A stretch of 33,370 nt of DNA from an uncultured Chloracidobacterium sp. (GCA_937966115.1 CALCKX010000086.1:1-33370); one strand, 5' to 3'; shown: positions 8,318 through 16,097, counted from the stretch's first letter. The notes: generated by a model not told the origin, from the letters alone. Numbers and translations are program-made.

Positions 8318-8890
8318 ATGACATCAACGGATATGATCAAGCAGTCACAGACGCCGAAGCTGGTCGCCGGCGGCTTGACCCTGTTATTGCTGGGCGGCGG
8401 TATCGGGGCGTTGGCGACGCGTCCGAGCGCGCCGCCGGCGACGGCTCAACCAGCGCAAGCTTCAACCGCGCCGGCGCCGCCGGTTCCAGCGCCGCCGATA
8501 GCCACTCCGACGGCGGAGGGCACGGTACAGATTCAAGGGCAAACCTATCGCTTAGTCCCGGAAGGGACGCCAGCCGCGTCGCCCGCTCAGCCGGCGACGA
8601 CCGACCTGCCGCCGCTGACGCAGGTTCGTCGGAATCGAAACTCGCAGACGCCGCGGGCGCGGGCCGCCGCGCAGCGCGCCTACTACAACTATGACAACGC
8701 GCCCGCTGCCAATCGGCGCGGCTCGTGGTGGCAGCGCAACCGGCGGGACGTGGTGACGATTGCCGCCGGAACGGGCCTCGGCGCGGGCGTTGGCGCCTTG
8801 GCTGGCGGCAAGAAAGGGGCTGGGATTGGCGCGCTCGCCGGCGGCGGCGGCACGGCGCTTTACACCTACGGCCTGCGTCGCCGCAACTAA
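8318..8890 (+). CDS. exported/membrane glycine-zipper protein
   Basis: This 190-residue protein starts at the ATG with GGAGGA eight bases upstream (8304-8309). After a short polar start comes one hydrophobic segment (about 15-33, LVAGGLTLLLLGGGIGALAT), a signal peptide or anchor, then a long Pro/Ala linker rich in APP. Residues of about 65-80 (GTVQIQGQTYRLVPEG) form a small beta unit. The C-terminus (about 145-190) is a glycine zipper: VVTIAAGTGLGAGVGALAGGKKGAGIGALAGGG, ending in TYGLRRRN. Glycine zippers of this type pack transmembrane helices and occur in Gram-negative envelope proteins. No enzymatic motif. It precedes the retropepsin-like gene on the same strand. Confidence 0.7.
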   Translation: MTSTDMIKQSQTPKLVAGGLTLLLLGGGIGALATRPSAPPATAQPAQASTAPAPPVPAPPIATPTAEGTVQIQGQTYRLVPEGTPAASPAQPATTDLPPLTQVRRNRNSQTPRARAAAQRAYYNYDNAPAANRRGSWWQRNRRDVVTIAAGTGLGAGVGALAGGKKGAGIGALAGGGGTALYTYGLRRRN

Positions 8891-8914
8891 TAATGCTGCA
8901 ACAGGCGCGAGAGC

Positions 8915-8944
8915 CGCGCATTCAAGGCGCGCGCATTCAAGCGC
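8915..8944. repeat. 15-bp near-tandem duplication
   Basis: CGCGCATTCAAG occurs at 8915-8926 and again at 8930-8941, a period of 15 bp, in the spacer before the retropepsin-like gene. The short flanking GCG differs between copies. Confidence 0.75.
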
Positions 8945-8974
8945 GCGTCAGGCGCGAGATGGGAGGCTTTCGAG

Positions 8975-9952
8975 ATGAAACCAGCGGCGCTTCGCGCGCA
9001 ACTCCCGCGAACTAGCTTACTGGTTGCGGCGCTCGTCATCGCGAGCGCCGCCGCCTTTGCCGCGCGCCGTCCGCCCGGCGCGGCGCAACCAACCAGCAAA
9101 GCGAAACGAATCGTCGCCCGCGCCGCGCCGCCCGCCCCGGTCGCTTGGCGCGAAGACCGGCGCGGATTGCGCATCCCGGCGTGGATCAACGGCGTTGGGC
9201 CGTTCGAGTTCGTCGTGGATACCGGCGCCGGCATCACCCTGCTGTCGCCGCGGGCGGCAAGCCAGGCCCGCGTGACCGATACCGGACGCGCCATCATTTT
9301 GCAGGGGACGGGGCGGGGCGCGGGCGCGCCCCAGCGCCTAGTCGCCGCGCGGACGCTTGCCATCGGGGACGCCGAGAATCGATTGCCCAACGTTGGCCGG
9401 ATGGTCGTCGCGCCGGCGCTTCCCGCCGATGTGGATGGCGTGCTCGATCCGACCGAGGCCTTTGGCGACCTGGGCTATGAGCTAGACTTCCCGAATCAAA
9501 CGTTGGGGCCGCTGTCCGAGCGCCGGACGCTGAGCGGCGCGCCAGCGCGGTGGCTGCCGGAAGCCGCCGGGCGGCGGCCATTCGCCCGCATCAACGGGCG
9601 GGAAGTCGCGCTGATCGACACGGGTTCGAGCTTTGGGCTAGCGGTTCCAGCGGCAAAAGCGGCATCCCTTGGCATCGAGGCCGCTGGGCGCGTCCCAATC
9701 CGCAGCGCGCGGGATGTCGCCGGCAGCTCCTTTCAGGTCGCGCGGGTCGCGCCGACCAAAGTTTGGCTGGAAAGCCTATTTCTCGAGCAAGTGCCGACCG
9801 ACATTCTCTATGGCGCGGATGCCGCCACGCCGCTTTTGCTCGGACGCGACGCCCTGCGTCCCTTTCACCTTCGCTTCGACCTGCGCCGGCGCGTCATTAT
9901 CTTCGGACTCGCCGAAACCAAGCCGGCGGCGCCCCCCGCCGCTCGCGACTGA
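8975..9952 (+). CDS. retropepsin-like aspartic protease, two DTG lobes
   Basis: This 325-residue protein starts after GGGAGG (8961-8966, 8-base spacing). A signal/anchor segment is at about 14-30. There are two retroviral-type aspartic protease signatures: FVVDTGAGITLLS (catalytic D82) and ALIDTGSSFGLAVP (D215). Each is followed by a strand-rich region, and the end has the family's LLLGRDALRPFHLRFDLRRRVIIFG. Bacterial retropepsin-like proteins usually act as homodimers with one DTG per chain; here both half-sites sit in one chain, as in pepsin, so it may be active as a monomer. Likely periplasmic. The spacer before it holds a 15-bp duplication. Protease activity is an inference from the two aspartates. 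Confidence 0.85.
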   Translation: MKPAALRAQLPRTSLLVAALVIASAAAFAARRPPGAAQPTSKAKRIVARAAPPAPVAWREDRRGLRIPAWINGVGPFEFVVDTGAGITLLSPRAASQARVTDTGRAIILQGTGRGAGAPQRLVAARTLAIGDAENRLPNVGRMVVAPALPADVDGVLDPTEAFGDLGYELDFPNQTLGPLSERRTLSGAPARWLPEAAGRRPFARINGREVALIDTGSSFGLAVPAAKAASLGIEAAGRVPIRSARDVAGSSFQVARVAPTKVWLESLFLEQVPTDILYGADAATPLLLGRDALRPFHLRFDLRRRVIIFGLAETKPAAPPAARD

Positions 9953-10080
9953 CCCGCCCGGCATCGCGCGTAAACTATTACAAAAACGCCATTGGGTCTT
10001 GTTTTAGCCCCAGCTCGTCCAGTAGTCTGGCGCTTAGAAAGCTTCAGCGCTTGACTCGACGAACATGGGGGCTGCCCCGC

Positions 10081-10611
10081 ATGCGACCGCGCGCCGCTCA
10101 CTTACGAAGCTTCGCGGCGCGCGGCCAGACGCGCGGGGCGAGTCTCATCGAGGCGCTTCTCGTCGTCGTCGCGCTTGGCGTTTTGCTAGCGCTGTCGGCT
10201 TTGGCTTACCAGTGGGCGGTGGTTGTCGCGGCTGAGCGCCGCGCCGTCAAAAACGTCCGCGCCATGGTCACGGCCCAGACCGCCTACTTTGCGACACAGG
10301 GCCGCTTTGGCACTTGGGAGCAGCTCATCGATCACATGGGACTTCTGGATGGGTTTGAGCGGCGGTTAGCGGGCGTGGCCGCCAGCGAGGTCATTGGCGA
10401 TGGCTGGTATGGCTACAGCTTTCGCTTCGAGTCAAACGCCGCCGGCTTCACGCTCGACGCCGATCCGCAGCCAGCCTATGTCCGGCGCTGTCGGCGCTTT
10501 CGGTATCGCTTGCGCTCTACGGTTTCCCGTCGTCAAACGGGGATAATTCTGGCGGCTTTGCCCAGCGAGGACTCGCCGCCGGAGTCCGCTTATCAGCCAT
10601 TCAACCCGTAA
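10081..10611 (+). CDS. type IV pilin/pseudopilin-like protein
   Basis: This 176-residue protein has a type III (prepilin) signal: basic leader MRPRAAHLRSFAARGQTRG, then the G|ASLIE cleavage site with Glu at +5 and a hydrophobic helix (ALLVVVALGVLLALSALAYQW). This is what prepilin peptidase recognises. After the helix come aromatic residues (TAQTAYFATQGRFGTWEQLI) typical of PilA/GspG-like proteins that assemble into fibres. The C-terminal region has only one Cys and no disulfide pair. The start is ATG 10081, but TTG 10048 is also in frame. No pil/gsp neighbours; the gene stands alone among other exported proteins. Likely a minor pilin or pseudopilin. Confidence 0.85.
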   Translation: MRPRAAHLRSFAARGQTRGASLIEALLVVVALGVLLALSALAYQWAVVVAAERRAVKNVRAMVTAQTAYFATQGRFGTWEQLIDHMGLLDGFERRLAGVAASEVIGDGWYGYSFRFESNAAGFTLDADPQPAYVRRCRRFRYRLRSTVSRRQTGIILAALPSEDSPPESAYQPFNP

Positions 10612-10697
10612 CGTCTCCGCGGCGCGCGAGACGCTTCATCTTGACTTCACTAATCAAGCTCATGCTCAACTTAAGCAAACCCAAGGAGGGAACTTTC

Positions 10698-11081
10698 ATG
10701 GCACGAAAACGCTCGCTGCTCGCCCTGCTGGTCGCGGCGCTGCTGACCGGCTTTGGCGGCTTGGACTTCGCGCGCGCGCAGGAAGCGCCGGCGACTGAAG
10801 AAGGGGCCAAGCCCAAGAGGAAAAAGCCCCGCGGCAACAACCCCAACACCGACTACGGCAAAGCCCAGACCATGCTCAAGGAAGCCGGTCTCTATGCGGG
10901 CGAAGTGACCGGCTACAAGAACGCCGAGACCACGGAAGCCATTCGCAAGTATCAAGAGCAGAACGGCTTGAAAGTGACCGGCACGCTCAACAACGAAACC
11001 CGCGAGAAGATGGGTCTGCCCAAGCGCAAGCCGCCGGTCAAAAAGAAGCAGGAAGAAGGCGGCGAGGCGACGCCTTCATAG
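10698..11081 (+). CDS. exported peptidoglycan-binding domain protein
   Basis: This 127-residue protein has AAGGAGG eight bases before the ATG (10683-10689), a signal peptide (about 1-28, LLALLVAALLTGFGGLDFARAQ) and a Lys-rich linker. A PG_binding_1 domain lies at about 49-110: NTDYGKAQTMLKEAGLYAGEVTGYKNAETTEAIRKYQEQNGLKVTGTLNNETREKMG, read as fragments. Such domains bind the cell wall. The tail is charged and Pro/Lys-rich. The gene is followed by a stem-loop with six T's (11146-11184). No catalytic domain is attached, so it is a binder or adaptor. Confidence 0.88.
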   Translation: MARKRSLLALLVAALLTGFGGLDFARAQEAPATEEGAKPKRKKPRGNNPNTDYGKAQTMLKEAGLYAGEVTGYKNAETTEAIRKYQEQNGLKVTGTLNNETREKMGLPKRKPPVKKKQEEGGEATPS

Positions 11082-11145
11082 GTCCGGGCGCGACTTCCGA
11101 CGGAAGCGCGCCGGCCGGCTTAAAAGCGACATTTGAAAGCGACAG

Positions 11146-11184
11146 CGGTTTCGGCGTATGCTCGCAGCGTCGAAACCGTTTTTT
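11146..11184 (+). terminator. Rho-independent terminator after the peptidoglycan-binding gene
   Basis: An 8-bp perfect stem, CGGTTTCG (11146-11153) with CGAAACCG (11171-11178), has a 17-base loop and is followed at once by six T's (11179-11184). It lies 65 bases after the stop. The long loop weakens it, but it fits termination before thiS. Upstream, AAAGCGACA is duplicated (11123 and 11136). Confidence 0.65.
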
Positions 11185-11201
11185 CCTTGGTCGCCTAGCT
11201 C

Positions 11202-11405
11202 ATGGAAATCATCATCAACGGCGAAAAGCGGGCGCTGACCGGCTCGCCCACGCTGGCGGAACTCCTGGCGGAACTTGGCCTGCCTGATCCGCGCCGCGTC
11301 GCCGTCGAGCGCAACGGCGCGCTCGCCCCGCGCGACCAATGGGGCGAGCTCCGGCTTGCCGACGGCGACCAGCTCGAAATCGTTCACTTTGTCGGCGGCG
11401 GCTAA
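11202..11405 (+). CDS. thiS: sulfur carrier protein ThiS
   Basis: This 67-residue ubiquitin-like protein carries sulfur as a C-terminal thiocarboxylate for thiazole synthesis in the thiamine pathway. It has the family start EIIINGEKR, the [10 protein letters not shown] helix, [12 protein letters not shown] and the IVHFVGGG end with terminal Gly-Gly. No clear Shine-Dalgarno is visible and no TPP riboswitch signature is seen. It is followed by thiG after 23 bases. thiF, thiO/thiH and thiE are not in the window. Confidence 0.95.
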   Translation: MEIIINGEKRALTGSPTLAELLAELGLPDPRRVAVERNGALAPRDQWGELRLADGDQLEIVHFVGGG

Positions 11406-11428
11406 GCGGCTTCCGCCCAACTTGCGCC

Positions 11429-12247
11429 ATGGCTAACGTTTCGCCCTCAGATGTTTTACCCGCGGAGGACACCCTCGTCATCGCCGGCCGCCGCTTCAAC
11501 TCGCGGCTGATGATTGGCACGGGCAAGTATCCCGACCTGGACACCATGCGCGCCGCGCACCAGGCTTCTGGCGCGGAAGTCGTCACGGTCGCCGTTCGCC
11601 GGGTCAACCTCGCTGACCGCTCGGCTGGGTCGCTGATGAACTATCTCGACCTCGACCGGATGCTCATCCTGCCGAACACGGCTGCCTGCTACACAGCGGA
11701 AGACGCCATTCGGGCGGCCCGTCTGGGCCGCGAGCTGCTTGGGACGGCGTGGGTCAAGGTGGAAGTCATCGGCGACGAAAAAACCCTTTTCCCCGACAAT
11801 GCCGGTCTCATTGAGGCGACGCGCGCGCTGGCGCGGGAAGGGTTTATCGTCCTGCCCTACTTCAACGACGACCTGGTCGTGGCGCGGCGGCTCATAGACG
11901 CCGGCGCGGCCGCCATCATGCCGTTGGCGGCCCCCATTGGGTCAGGATTGGGCATTCAGAACTTCACGACGCTGCGCATTCTGCGCGAGATGATCACCGA
12001 GGTGCCGATCATCGTGGATGCCGGCGTCGGCACGGCTTCGGATGTCGCCATCGCGATGGAAATGGGCATGGATGGGGTGTTGCTCAATACGGCCGTGGCG
12101 ACGGCGCAACATCCGCCATTGATGGCGGCGGCGATGAAGCGCGCCATCGAAGCCGGACGCTTGGCGTATCTGGCCGGACGGATGCCGCGCCGCCTCTACG
12201 CCAGCGCGAGCAGCCCGCTGGACGGCCTCATCGGGCCGCGCCCGTAA
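11429..12247 (+). CDS. thiG: thiazole synthase ThiG
   Basis: This 272-residue TIM-barrel protein condenses deoxyxylulose 5-phosphate, dehydroglycine and ThiS-thiocarboxylate to the thiazole phosphate. Features are [33 protein letters not shown], the Schiff-base lysine in [17 protein letters not shown] (K110), [13 protein letters not shown] and the phosphate site [31 protein letters not shown]. It is the usual length. The open frame starts earlier but ATG 11429 matches. It lies between thiS and the SDR, which starts two bases after its stop, so all three are probably one transcript. Confidence 0.95.
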   Translation: MANVSPSDVLPAEDTLVIAGRRFNSRLMIGTGKYPDLDTMRAAHQASGAEVVTVAVRRVNLADRSAGSLMNYLDLDRMLILPNTAACYTAEDAIRAARLGRELLGTAWVKVEVIGDEKTLFPDNAGLIEATRALAREGFIVLPYFNDDLVVARRLIDAGAAAIMPLAAPIGSGLGIQNFTTLRILREMITEVPIIVDAGVGTASDVAIAMEMGMDGVLLNTAVATAQHPPLMAAAMKRAIEAGRLAYLAGRMPRRLYASASSPLDGLIGPRP

Positions 12248-12249
12248 CG

Positions 12250-13017
12250 ATGTTTCGCCTAGACGCCAAAACGGCGCTTATCACCGGCGGATCAAGCGGC
12301 ATCGGGCGCGCTATCGCCGAGCTTTTCGCCGAAGCTGGCGCGCGGGTCGCCATCGTGTCGCGGCGGTTGTCGGCCGGACAGGAAGCCGTCGCGCATCTGA
12401 CGCTGATGGGCGGTCAGGCAATTCACATTCAGGGCGACGTGACCGACGAAGCCGATGTCCGGCGCAGCTTGGACGCGACGCTCGACCGCTACGGACAGCT
12501 CGATATCGTCGTCAACAACGCGGGCGTCAACCGCCGCGCCGCGCTTGAGGCGACGACCGATGACGACTGGCGCGAGACCTTCGATGTCAACGTCCGGGGC
12601 GCGCTGCTCTACGCCAAGCATGCGATGCCGCGCTTCCAGGAACAGCGTCACGGTTGCATCATCAACATCGCGGGCCTGCTGGCCGTCAAGGGCGGCGCGG
12701 GCGCGTCGCCGGCGTTTGCCGCGTCGAAGGGGGCGCTCCTGTCGCTGACGAAATCGCTGGCCGCGCGGTATGGTCGCGACGGCGTGCGGGTCAATTGCAT
12801 TTCGCCCGGCTTCGTCCCAACCGAAAGCAACCGGCGACTCATTGACGACGCGCCCAACCCGGCGGCGCGCCGCCGCGAGTTCGAGGCGGGCTATCCTTTG
12901 GGCCGGCTGGGGCGCCCGGAAGACATCGCCTACGCCGCGCTCTATTTGGCGTCCGGCGAAGCGGGCTGGGTGACGGGCATCAACTTGGTCGTGGACGGCG
13001 GTCTGCTCGCCAAATGA
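12250..13017 (+). CDS. short-chain dehydrogenase homologue lacking catalytic Ser and Tyr
   Basis: This 255-residue Rossmann protein of the SDR superfamily keeps the cofactor motif TGGSSGIGRA near the N-terminus, NNAG, SPGFVPTESN and GWVTGINLVVDGG at the C-terminus. The active site is altered. The usual SYxxxK region reads INIAGLLAVKG...SPAFAASKGAL: Tyr is Phe156 (TTT), the Ser is replaced by A141/G142, and only Lys160 and the Asn remain. I checked this in the nucleotides, so it is not a translation slip. It starts two bases after thiG. It likely cannot run normal ketone/alcohol chemistry and may be a binding or structural partner, or a decaying gene. Confidence 0.88.
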   Translation: MFRLDAKTALITGGSSGIGRAIAELFAEAGARVAIVSRRLSAGQEAVAHLTLMGGQAIHIQGDVTDEADVRRSLDATLDRYGQLDIVVNNAGVNRRAALEATTDDDWRETFDVNVRGALLYAKHAMPRFQEQRHGCIINIAGLLAVKGGAGASPAFAASKGALLSLTKSLAARYGRDGVRVNCISPGFVPTESNRRLIDDAPNPAARRREFEAGYPLGRLGRPEDIAYAALYLASGEAGWVTGINLVVDGGLLAK

Positions 13018-13025
13018 GGCCGGAC

Positions 13026-13051
13026 GAGCCGAAGCCATGAGCCGAAGCCAT
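13026..13051. repeat. 13-bp tandem duplication
   Basis: GAGCCGAAGCCAT is repeated exactly twice (13026-13038 and 13039-13051) just after the SDR stop. The second copy leads into the region of the decayed methyltransferase. Confidence 0.9.
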
Positions 13052-13407
13052 GATCAGCCAACCTGATCATCGCGCTGAGCGGGATGCCAGGCGCCGGGAC
13101 GGCGACGGGCTGGGCGAAGCGTCGAACGCCTTCCTCGCATCGCAGGCGCATTGGCTGAAGCCCGGCTGGAAAGCCCTCGCCGTCGCCGATGGCGAAGGAC
13201 GCCATGGCGTCTGGCTGGCGGAGCAAGGGCTGGGAGTCCTTGGCGCGGGGCGCGAGCGCGGCAGTTGGCGGCGCGTCGCCCTGACGCTTGGATGCGCGCT
13301 GAATGCTCCGACCTGCTGACGATGACGCTCCCGAAGCCAAGCTTGATGTCGTCGCGGCGATTTTCATTCAGATCGCCGGATCGCCGGCAAGCCCGCCCGG
13401 CTTTTGA
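13050..13407 (+). pseudogene. decayed class I SAM methyltransferase
   Basis: The first frame gives GEASNAFLASQAHWLKPG and ALAVADGEGRHGVWLAEQG, which match the small methyltransferases that start WDxRY...PNAFLASQA and have a VADGEGRNGVWLAEQG SAM motif. After this, VALTLGCALNAPTC stops early at 13319, whereas the family continues with a VxLTxxxADL region. Another frame then gives PEAKLDVVAAIFIQIAG (about 13332-13380), the family's DVVVAIFIQFA strand, before a stop at 13405-13407. Thus one gene is spread over at least two frames, with probable internal deletions, no intact N-terminus and no C-terminal half. The reading is by eye; the protein is certainly not functional as is. Confidence 0.8.
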
Positions 13408-13440
13408 ATGCCGACTGACACTAGACGCTAGCTAACAAAA

Positions 13441-13459
13441 GCGCCGCCGCTCGCGGCGC
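13441..13459. other. GC-rich hairpin
   Basis: GCGCCGC (13441-13447) pairs perfectly with GCGGCGC (13453-13459) around a 5-base loop. AAAA lies directly before it, so on the minus strand it would be followed by TTTTGTT, terminator-like. No minus-strand gene leads into it, so it may be a relic or act as a bidirectional roadblock. Confidence 0.35.
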
Positions 13460-13492
13460 CTGGAGTCGCATCCATCCCGCCGCTGGGGGGGC

Positions 13493-13521
13493 TTGAGCGC
13501 CGGCGCGACCTGCGCTATGCT
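13493..13521 (+). promoter_or_regulatory. putative sigma70 promoter of the FecR-domain gene
   Basis: TTGAGC (13493-13498) and TATGCT (13516-13521) lie 17 bp apart, close to the -35/-10 consensus. They would give a leader of roughly 105 bases before the FecR-gene ATG at 13634. The leader holds the inverted repeat at 13540-13559. Confidence 0.45.
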
Positions 13522-13539
13522 ACAAAAACCACACGCAAC

Positions 13540-13559
13540 ATTCCGGAAACCTTCGGAAT
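13540..13559. repeat. Inverted repeat in the FecR-gene leader
   Basis: ATTCCG (13540-13545) and CGGAAT (13554-13559) are perfect reverse complements around GAAACCTT. It lies just downstream of the predicted -10 box and could be an operator or a small leader hairpin. Confidence 0.4.
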
Positions 13560-13633
13560 ATCGCTCGCAACCTCTCTCTGAAAAGCCCCATCGGTTTTGA
13601 GAGACTCAACCCCAGCTTGCGGAGGCTTTGAGT

Positions 13634-15082
13634 ATGCAGCGTTCTATTCTCACACTGACTTTATTAGCCAGCGCCTGCGCGGTTGGCGCGCCGCCCGCCG
13701 CCGCCCAGGCGATTAGTCAGCAACCGACAACGGAGGTTCCGATGCGGGGCGCCGGCGCCGCGAGCATGCCTGAGCAGTTCATCGTGTCCGCCAAGGCTGG
13801 AACCATCAACTTTATCGAGGGCGCGGTGACGGCCTGCCGCGCCAAGGAAGCGGACGCTTGGCGTCCCGTCACGGCGAGCAGCCGCCTCAAGGCCGGCGAC
13901 CGGCTGCGGACGGGCGCCGACGGGCGCGCTGAACTCCTGCTCAATCCCGGCTCATACCTGCGACTCGACCGCGAAGCGGAAATCGTCCTGACCAATCCCA
14001 ACCTCGACGCGCTGACCATTGAAGTCGCCCGCGGCAGCGCCCTGTTTGAAATCACTGGCACCGATGGCACAGAACTCTTCATGCGCATTCTGACGCCCCG
14101 GGGCGCGATCAACCTGGCGCGTAACGGACTCTATCGCGTCACCGCTCCGGCGGAAGGGGCGACGACTGTCGCCGTCGCCAAGGGACGCATCGCCGTTGAG
14201 CAAGGCGGCAAGCTGACGCCGGTCAAGGATAAGCAACTGGTCACGCTTGACGGCGCGACGCTGACCGCCGCCAAGCTCGACAAGCAAGCTCAGGATGACT
14301 TCGACGCCTGGAGCCGCAGCCGCGCGAAAGCCCTCCGCGACGCCAATGCCCGCCTCAAGGACCGCGACGTGCTGGCGGCTTTCAACGGCTGGCAGCAGAG
14401 CGGCGCTTACGGCTTTGGCTATGCGCCCTTCTTCGGCCTCTGGCTCTTTGACGGACGGCTGGGCGGCTACACTTTCTTTCCGTTTTACGGCTTCTGGAAC
14501 TCGCCCTATGGCTTTGGGTACGGAACGTCCTGGGGGCTGCCGTGGGATTTCTATCGCCCGATGCCGCTCCCAATGAATTCCAATCCCAATGCGCCTGTGG
14601 CGGCCGGAACGCGCCAAGCGCCGGCGTCCGCCCCGCTCGCGCCGGCTGACACGCCGCTCGACCCGCATCAGCCCGGACATGAGCCAGTCGGCGAAATGAG
14701 CGCTCAGCGTCCCTCGCCGACGCTCCGTCCCAGCCCGACGCCGCCCGGCCGCCAGCCGCTCGCGCCGCGCTCGACGGCTGGCCTGTCCGGCGATGACGAC
14801 TACCTGCCCGCATTGCCCCGGCGGGAGATTCCCGCGCCCGGCGCTCGCCCCGCGCTGGATGCCGGCGGCTACGGCAAGCCCGGTTATGAGCCGCCGATGC
14901 GCGGCGGCCTCATGCGCGGCGGGATGACGCCCGACTATGGCGGCATGCCGGCGCGCGGCGGCTATGGCGGCGATGCCGGCCCCGGCATCAGCCCCGGCGC
15001 TGGCGGCGCCCTGCGAACCAGCCCGCCGATGCGAGCCGGCGGCGAAGGCTCGCCCCGCACCCAAAGCCCGGTGGTGGAGTAA
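13634..15082 (+). CDS. exported FecR-domain protein with Pro/Gly-rich tail
   Basis: This 482-residue protein starts at the ATG with GGAGG (13621-13625, 8-base spacing); a TTG two codons upstream is less likely. A signal peptide covers about 1-25. Residues of about 50-200 form a FecR-like beta domain: GTINFIEGAVTACR, SSRLKAGDRLRTGADGRAELLLNPGSYLRL, LTIEVARGSALFEI, RILTPRGAINLARNGLYRVTA and VAVAKGRIAVEQGGK. A Tyr/Phe/Gly-rich patch (about 258-310, GYAPFFGLWLF, FPFYGFWNSPYGFGYG) follows, then a Pro-rich and finally Gly/Met/Arg-rich low-complexity tail. No transmembrane helix or FecI/FecA partners, so this is not a classical anti-sigma regulator; it is more likely an envelope structural protein. 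A strong terminator follows. Confidence 0.82.
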   Translation: MQRSILTLTLLASACAVGAPPAAAQAISQQPTTEVPMRGAGAASMPEQFIVSAKAGTINFIEGAVTACRAKEADAWRPVTASSRLKAGDRLRTGADGRAELLLNPGSYLRLDREAEIVLTNPNLDALTIEVARGSALFEITGTDGTELFMRILTPRGAINLARNGLYRVTAPAEGATTVAVAKGRIAVEQGGKLTPVKDKQLVTLDGATLTAAKLDKQAQDDFDAWSRSRAKALRDANARLKDRDVLAAFNGWQQSGAYGFGYAPFFGLWLFDGRLGGYTFFPFYGFWNSPYGFGYGTSWGLPWDFYRPMPLPMNSNPNAPVAAGTRQAPASAPLAPADTPLDPHQPGHEPVGEMSAQRPSPTLRPSPTPPGRQPLAPRSTAGLSGDDDYLPALPRREIPAPGARPALDAGGYGKPGYEPPMRGGLMRGGMTPDYGGMPARGGYGGDAGPGISPGAGGALRTSPPMRAGGEGSPRTQSPVVE

Positions 15083-15089
15083 TCCGACG

Positions 15090-15141
15090 ACTGGCTCCGA
15101 AAACCGACTCCGAAAGCTGACTCGGAAAACTGACTTGGCGG
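15090..15141. repeat. 13-bp degenerate tandem repeat, four units
   Basis: Directly after the FecR-gene stop are ACTGGCTCCGAAA, ACCGACTCCGAAA, GCTGACTCGGAAA and ACTGACTTGGCGG, each 13 bp, head to tail. The last unit runs into the terminator stem. Confidence 0.85.
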
Positions 15142-15168
15142 CCGGCTTCCCGGTCGCCAGGCTTTTTT
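15136..15168 (+). terminator. Rho-independent terminator of the FecR-domain gene
   Basis: A 10-bp stem, TGGCGGCCGG (15136-15145) with CCGGTCGCCA (15150-15159) and one G-U pair, closes a CTTC tetraloop. GGC and six T's (15163-15168) follow. It is the clearest terminator in the window. Confidence 0.9.
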
Positions 15169-15238
15169 GGTGAAAAATCCTGAGGCGACCGACCAGCGCC
15201 CAAGCTGATTTCAAGCGCGCAAGCTGTTTCTAAGAGCG

Positions 15239-15994
15239 ATGGAAATTGAGTTTCTAGGCACGGGCACGTCGGTCGGCGTGCCGATGATTGGCTGCGAGTG
15301 TTCAACCTGCGTCTCCGAAGACCCGCGCGACCGTCGCCTGCGCGTCTCGCTGCTGGTTCGCCATCGCGGGGCGCGCATTCTGATTGATCCAGCCATTGAT
15401 TTTCGTCAGCAGGCGTTGCGCGCCGGTCTGAAATCGCTCGACGCCGTCCTCATCACGCACGCCCACGCCGACCATGTCTTCGGCATTGACGACTTGCGGG
15501 CGCTGAACTATCGCCAGGGCGCGATGCCGTGCTTCGCCAGCGCTGAAACCTGGGAAAGCCTCTACCGCATGTTCAGCTACGCTTTTGGCCCGCCGGGGCC
15601 GTCGAGTCGGCCGCGACTCGTGCCGCATGTCATTGGCGGCGACTTCACGCTTTGCGGGCTGCATGTCGCGCCGGTCGAGTTGCCGCACGGCGACATGACC
15701 ACGCTTGGCTTTCGGCTCAACGACTTCGCCTACATCACCGACTGCAACGCCATCCCCGACGCCATCTGCGAGCGGTTGCTCGGGTTGGAGACGCTGGTTC
15801 TCGATTGCGTCCGCTATGCGCCGCACCCGACGCATCTGCATCTGGAGGCGGCGCTGGGCTACATCGAGCGGCTGCGGCCAAAGCGGGCGTATTTGACGCA
15901 CATGGCGCATGACATCCGCCATGCCGAGCTGGAGGCGCGCTTGCCGCCGGGCGTTTGGCTAGCCTACGACGGGCTGCGGCTCGAGGCGAGCTAG
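15239..15994 (+). CDS. metallo-beta-lactamase-fold hydrolase, PhnP-like
   Basis: This 251-residue protein has the PhnP-type N-terminus: LGTGTSVGVPMIGCECSTCVSEDPRDRR, with Cys at 19, 21 and 24. It then has the metal motif THAHADHVFGIDD (H74, H76, D78, H79), VELPHGDM, YITDCNAIPD (metal-bridging Asp) and YLTHMAHDIRHAE. PhnP relatives are metal-dependent phosphodiesterases that act on cyclic phosphates; the same family contains lipoate-linked and tRNA-maturation-like members, so the substrate here is unknown. No phn genes are nearby. The start is ATG 15239, with AAGAG as a weak Shine-Dalgarno. It converges on the histidine kinase gene 103 bases later. Confidence 0.88.
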   Translation: MEIEFLGTGTSVGVPMIGCECSTCVSEDPRDRRLRVSLLVRHRGARILIDPAIDFRQQALRAGLKSLDAVLITHAHADHVFGIDDLRALNYRQGAMPCFASAETWESLYRMFSYAFGPPGPSSRPRLVPHVIGGDFTLCGLHVAPVELPHGDMTTLGFRLNDFAYITDCNAIPDAICERLLGLETLVLDCVRYAPHPTHLHLEAALGYIERLRPKRAYLTHMAHDIRHAELEARLPPGVWLAYDGLRLEAS

Positions 15995-16025
15995 GGCGCT
16001 CGCCGTCTGGGGCGCTCGCCGTCAA
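15994..16025. repeat. 16-bp near-tandem duplication
   Basis: GGGCGCTCGCCGTC occurs at 15994-16007 and again at 16010-16023, a period of 16 bp, starting at the last base of the PhnP-like gene's stop codon. Confidence 0.85.
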
Positions 16026-16097
16026 AGCGGAAAGCGGACCGGCGACGAGCGAGCGAGGCTTTCGCTAGCCCTTGAAAGCTCCCCTGAAAGCGCCGCC

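Noticed and set aside
11082-11201. TPP riboswitch before thiS
   Set aside because: I looked for the conserved CUGAGA-type core and the second pyrophosphate-binding element and saw neither; the hairpin there ends in T's and fits a terminator for the upstream gene.
13952-15214. 420-codon minus-strand ORF
   Set aside because: It is antisense to the FecR-domain gene, which has a signal peptide, a ribosome site, a domain match and a terminator; the minus frame is open only because of GC-rich codon bias.
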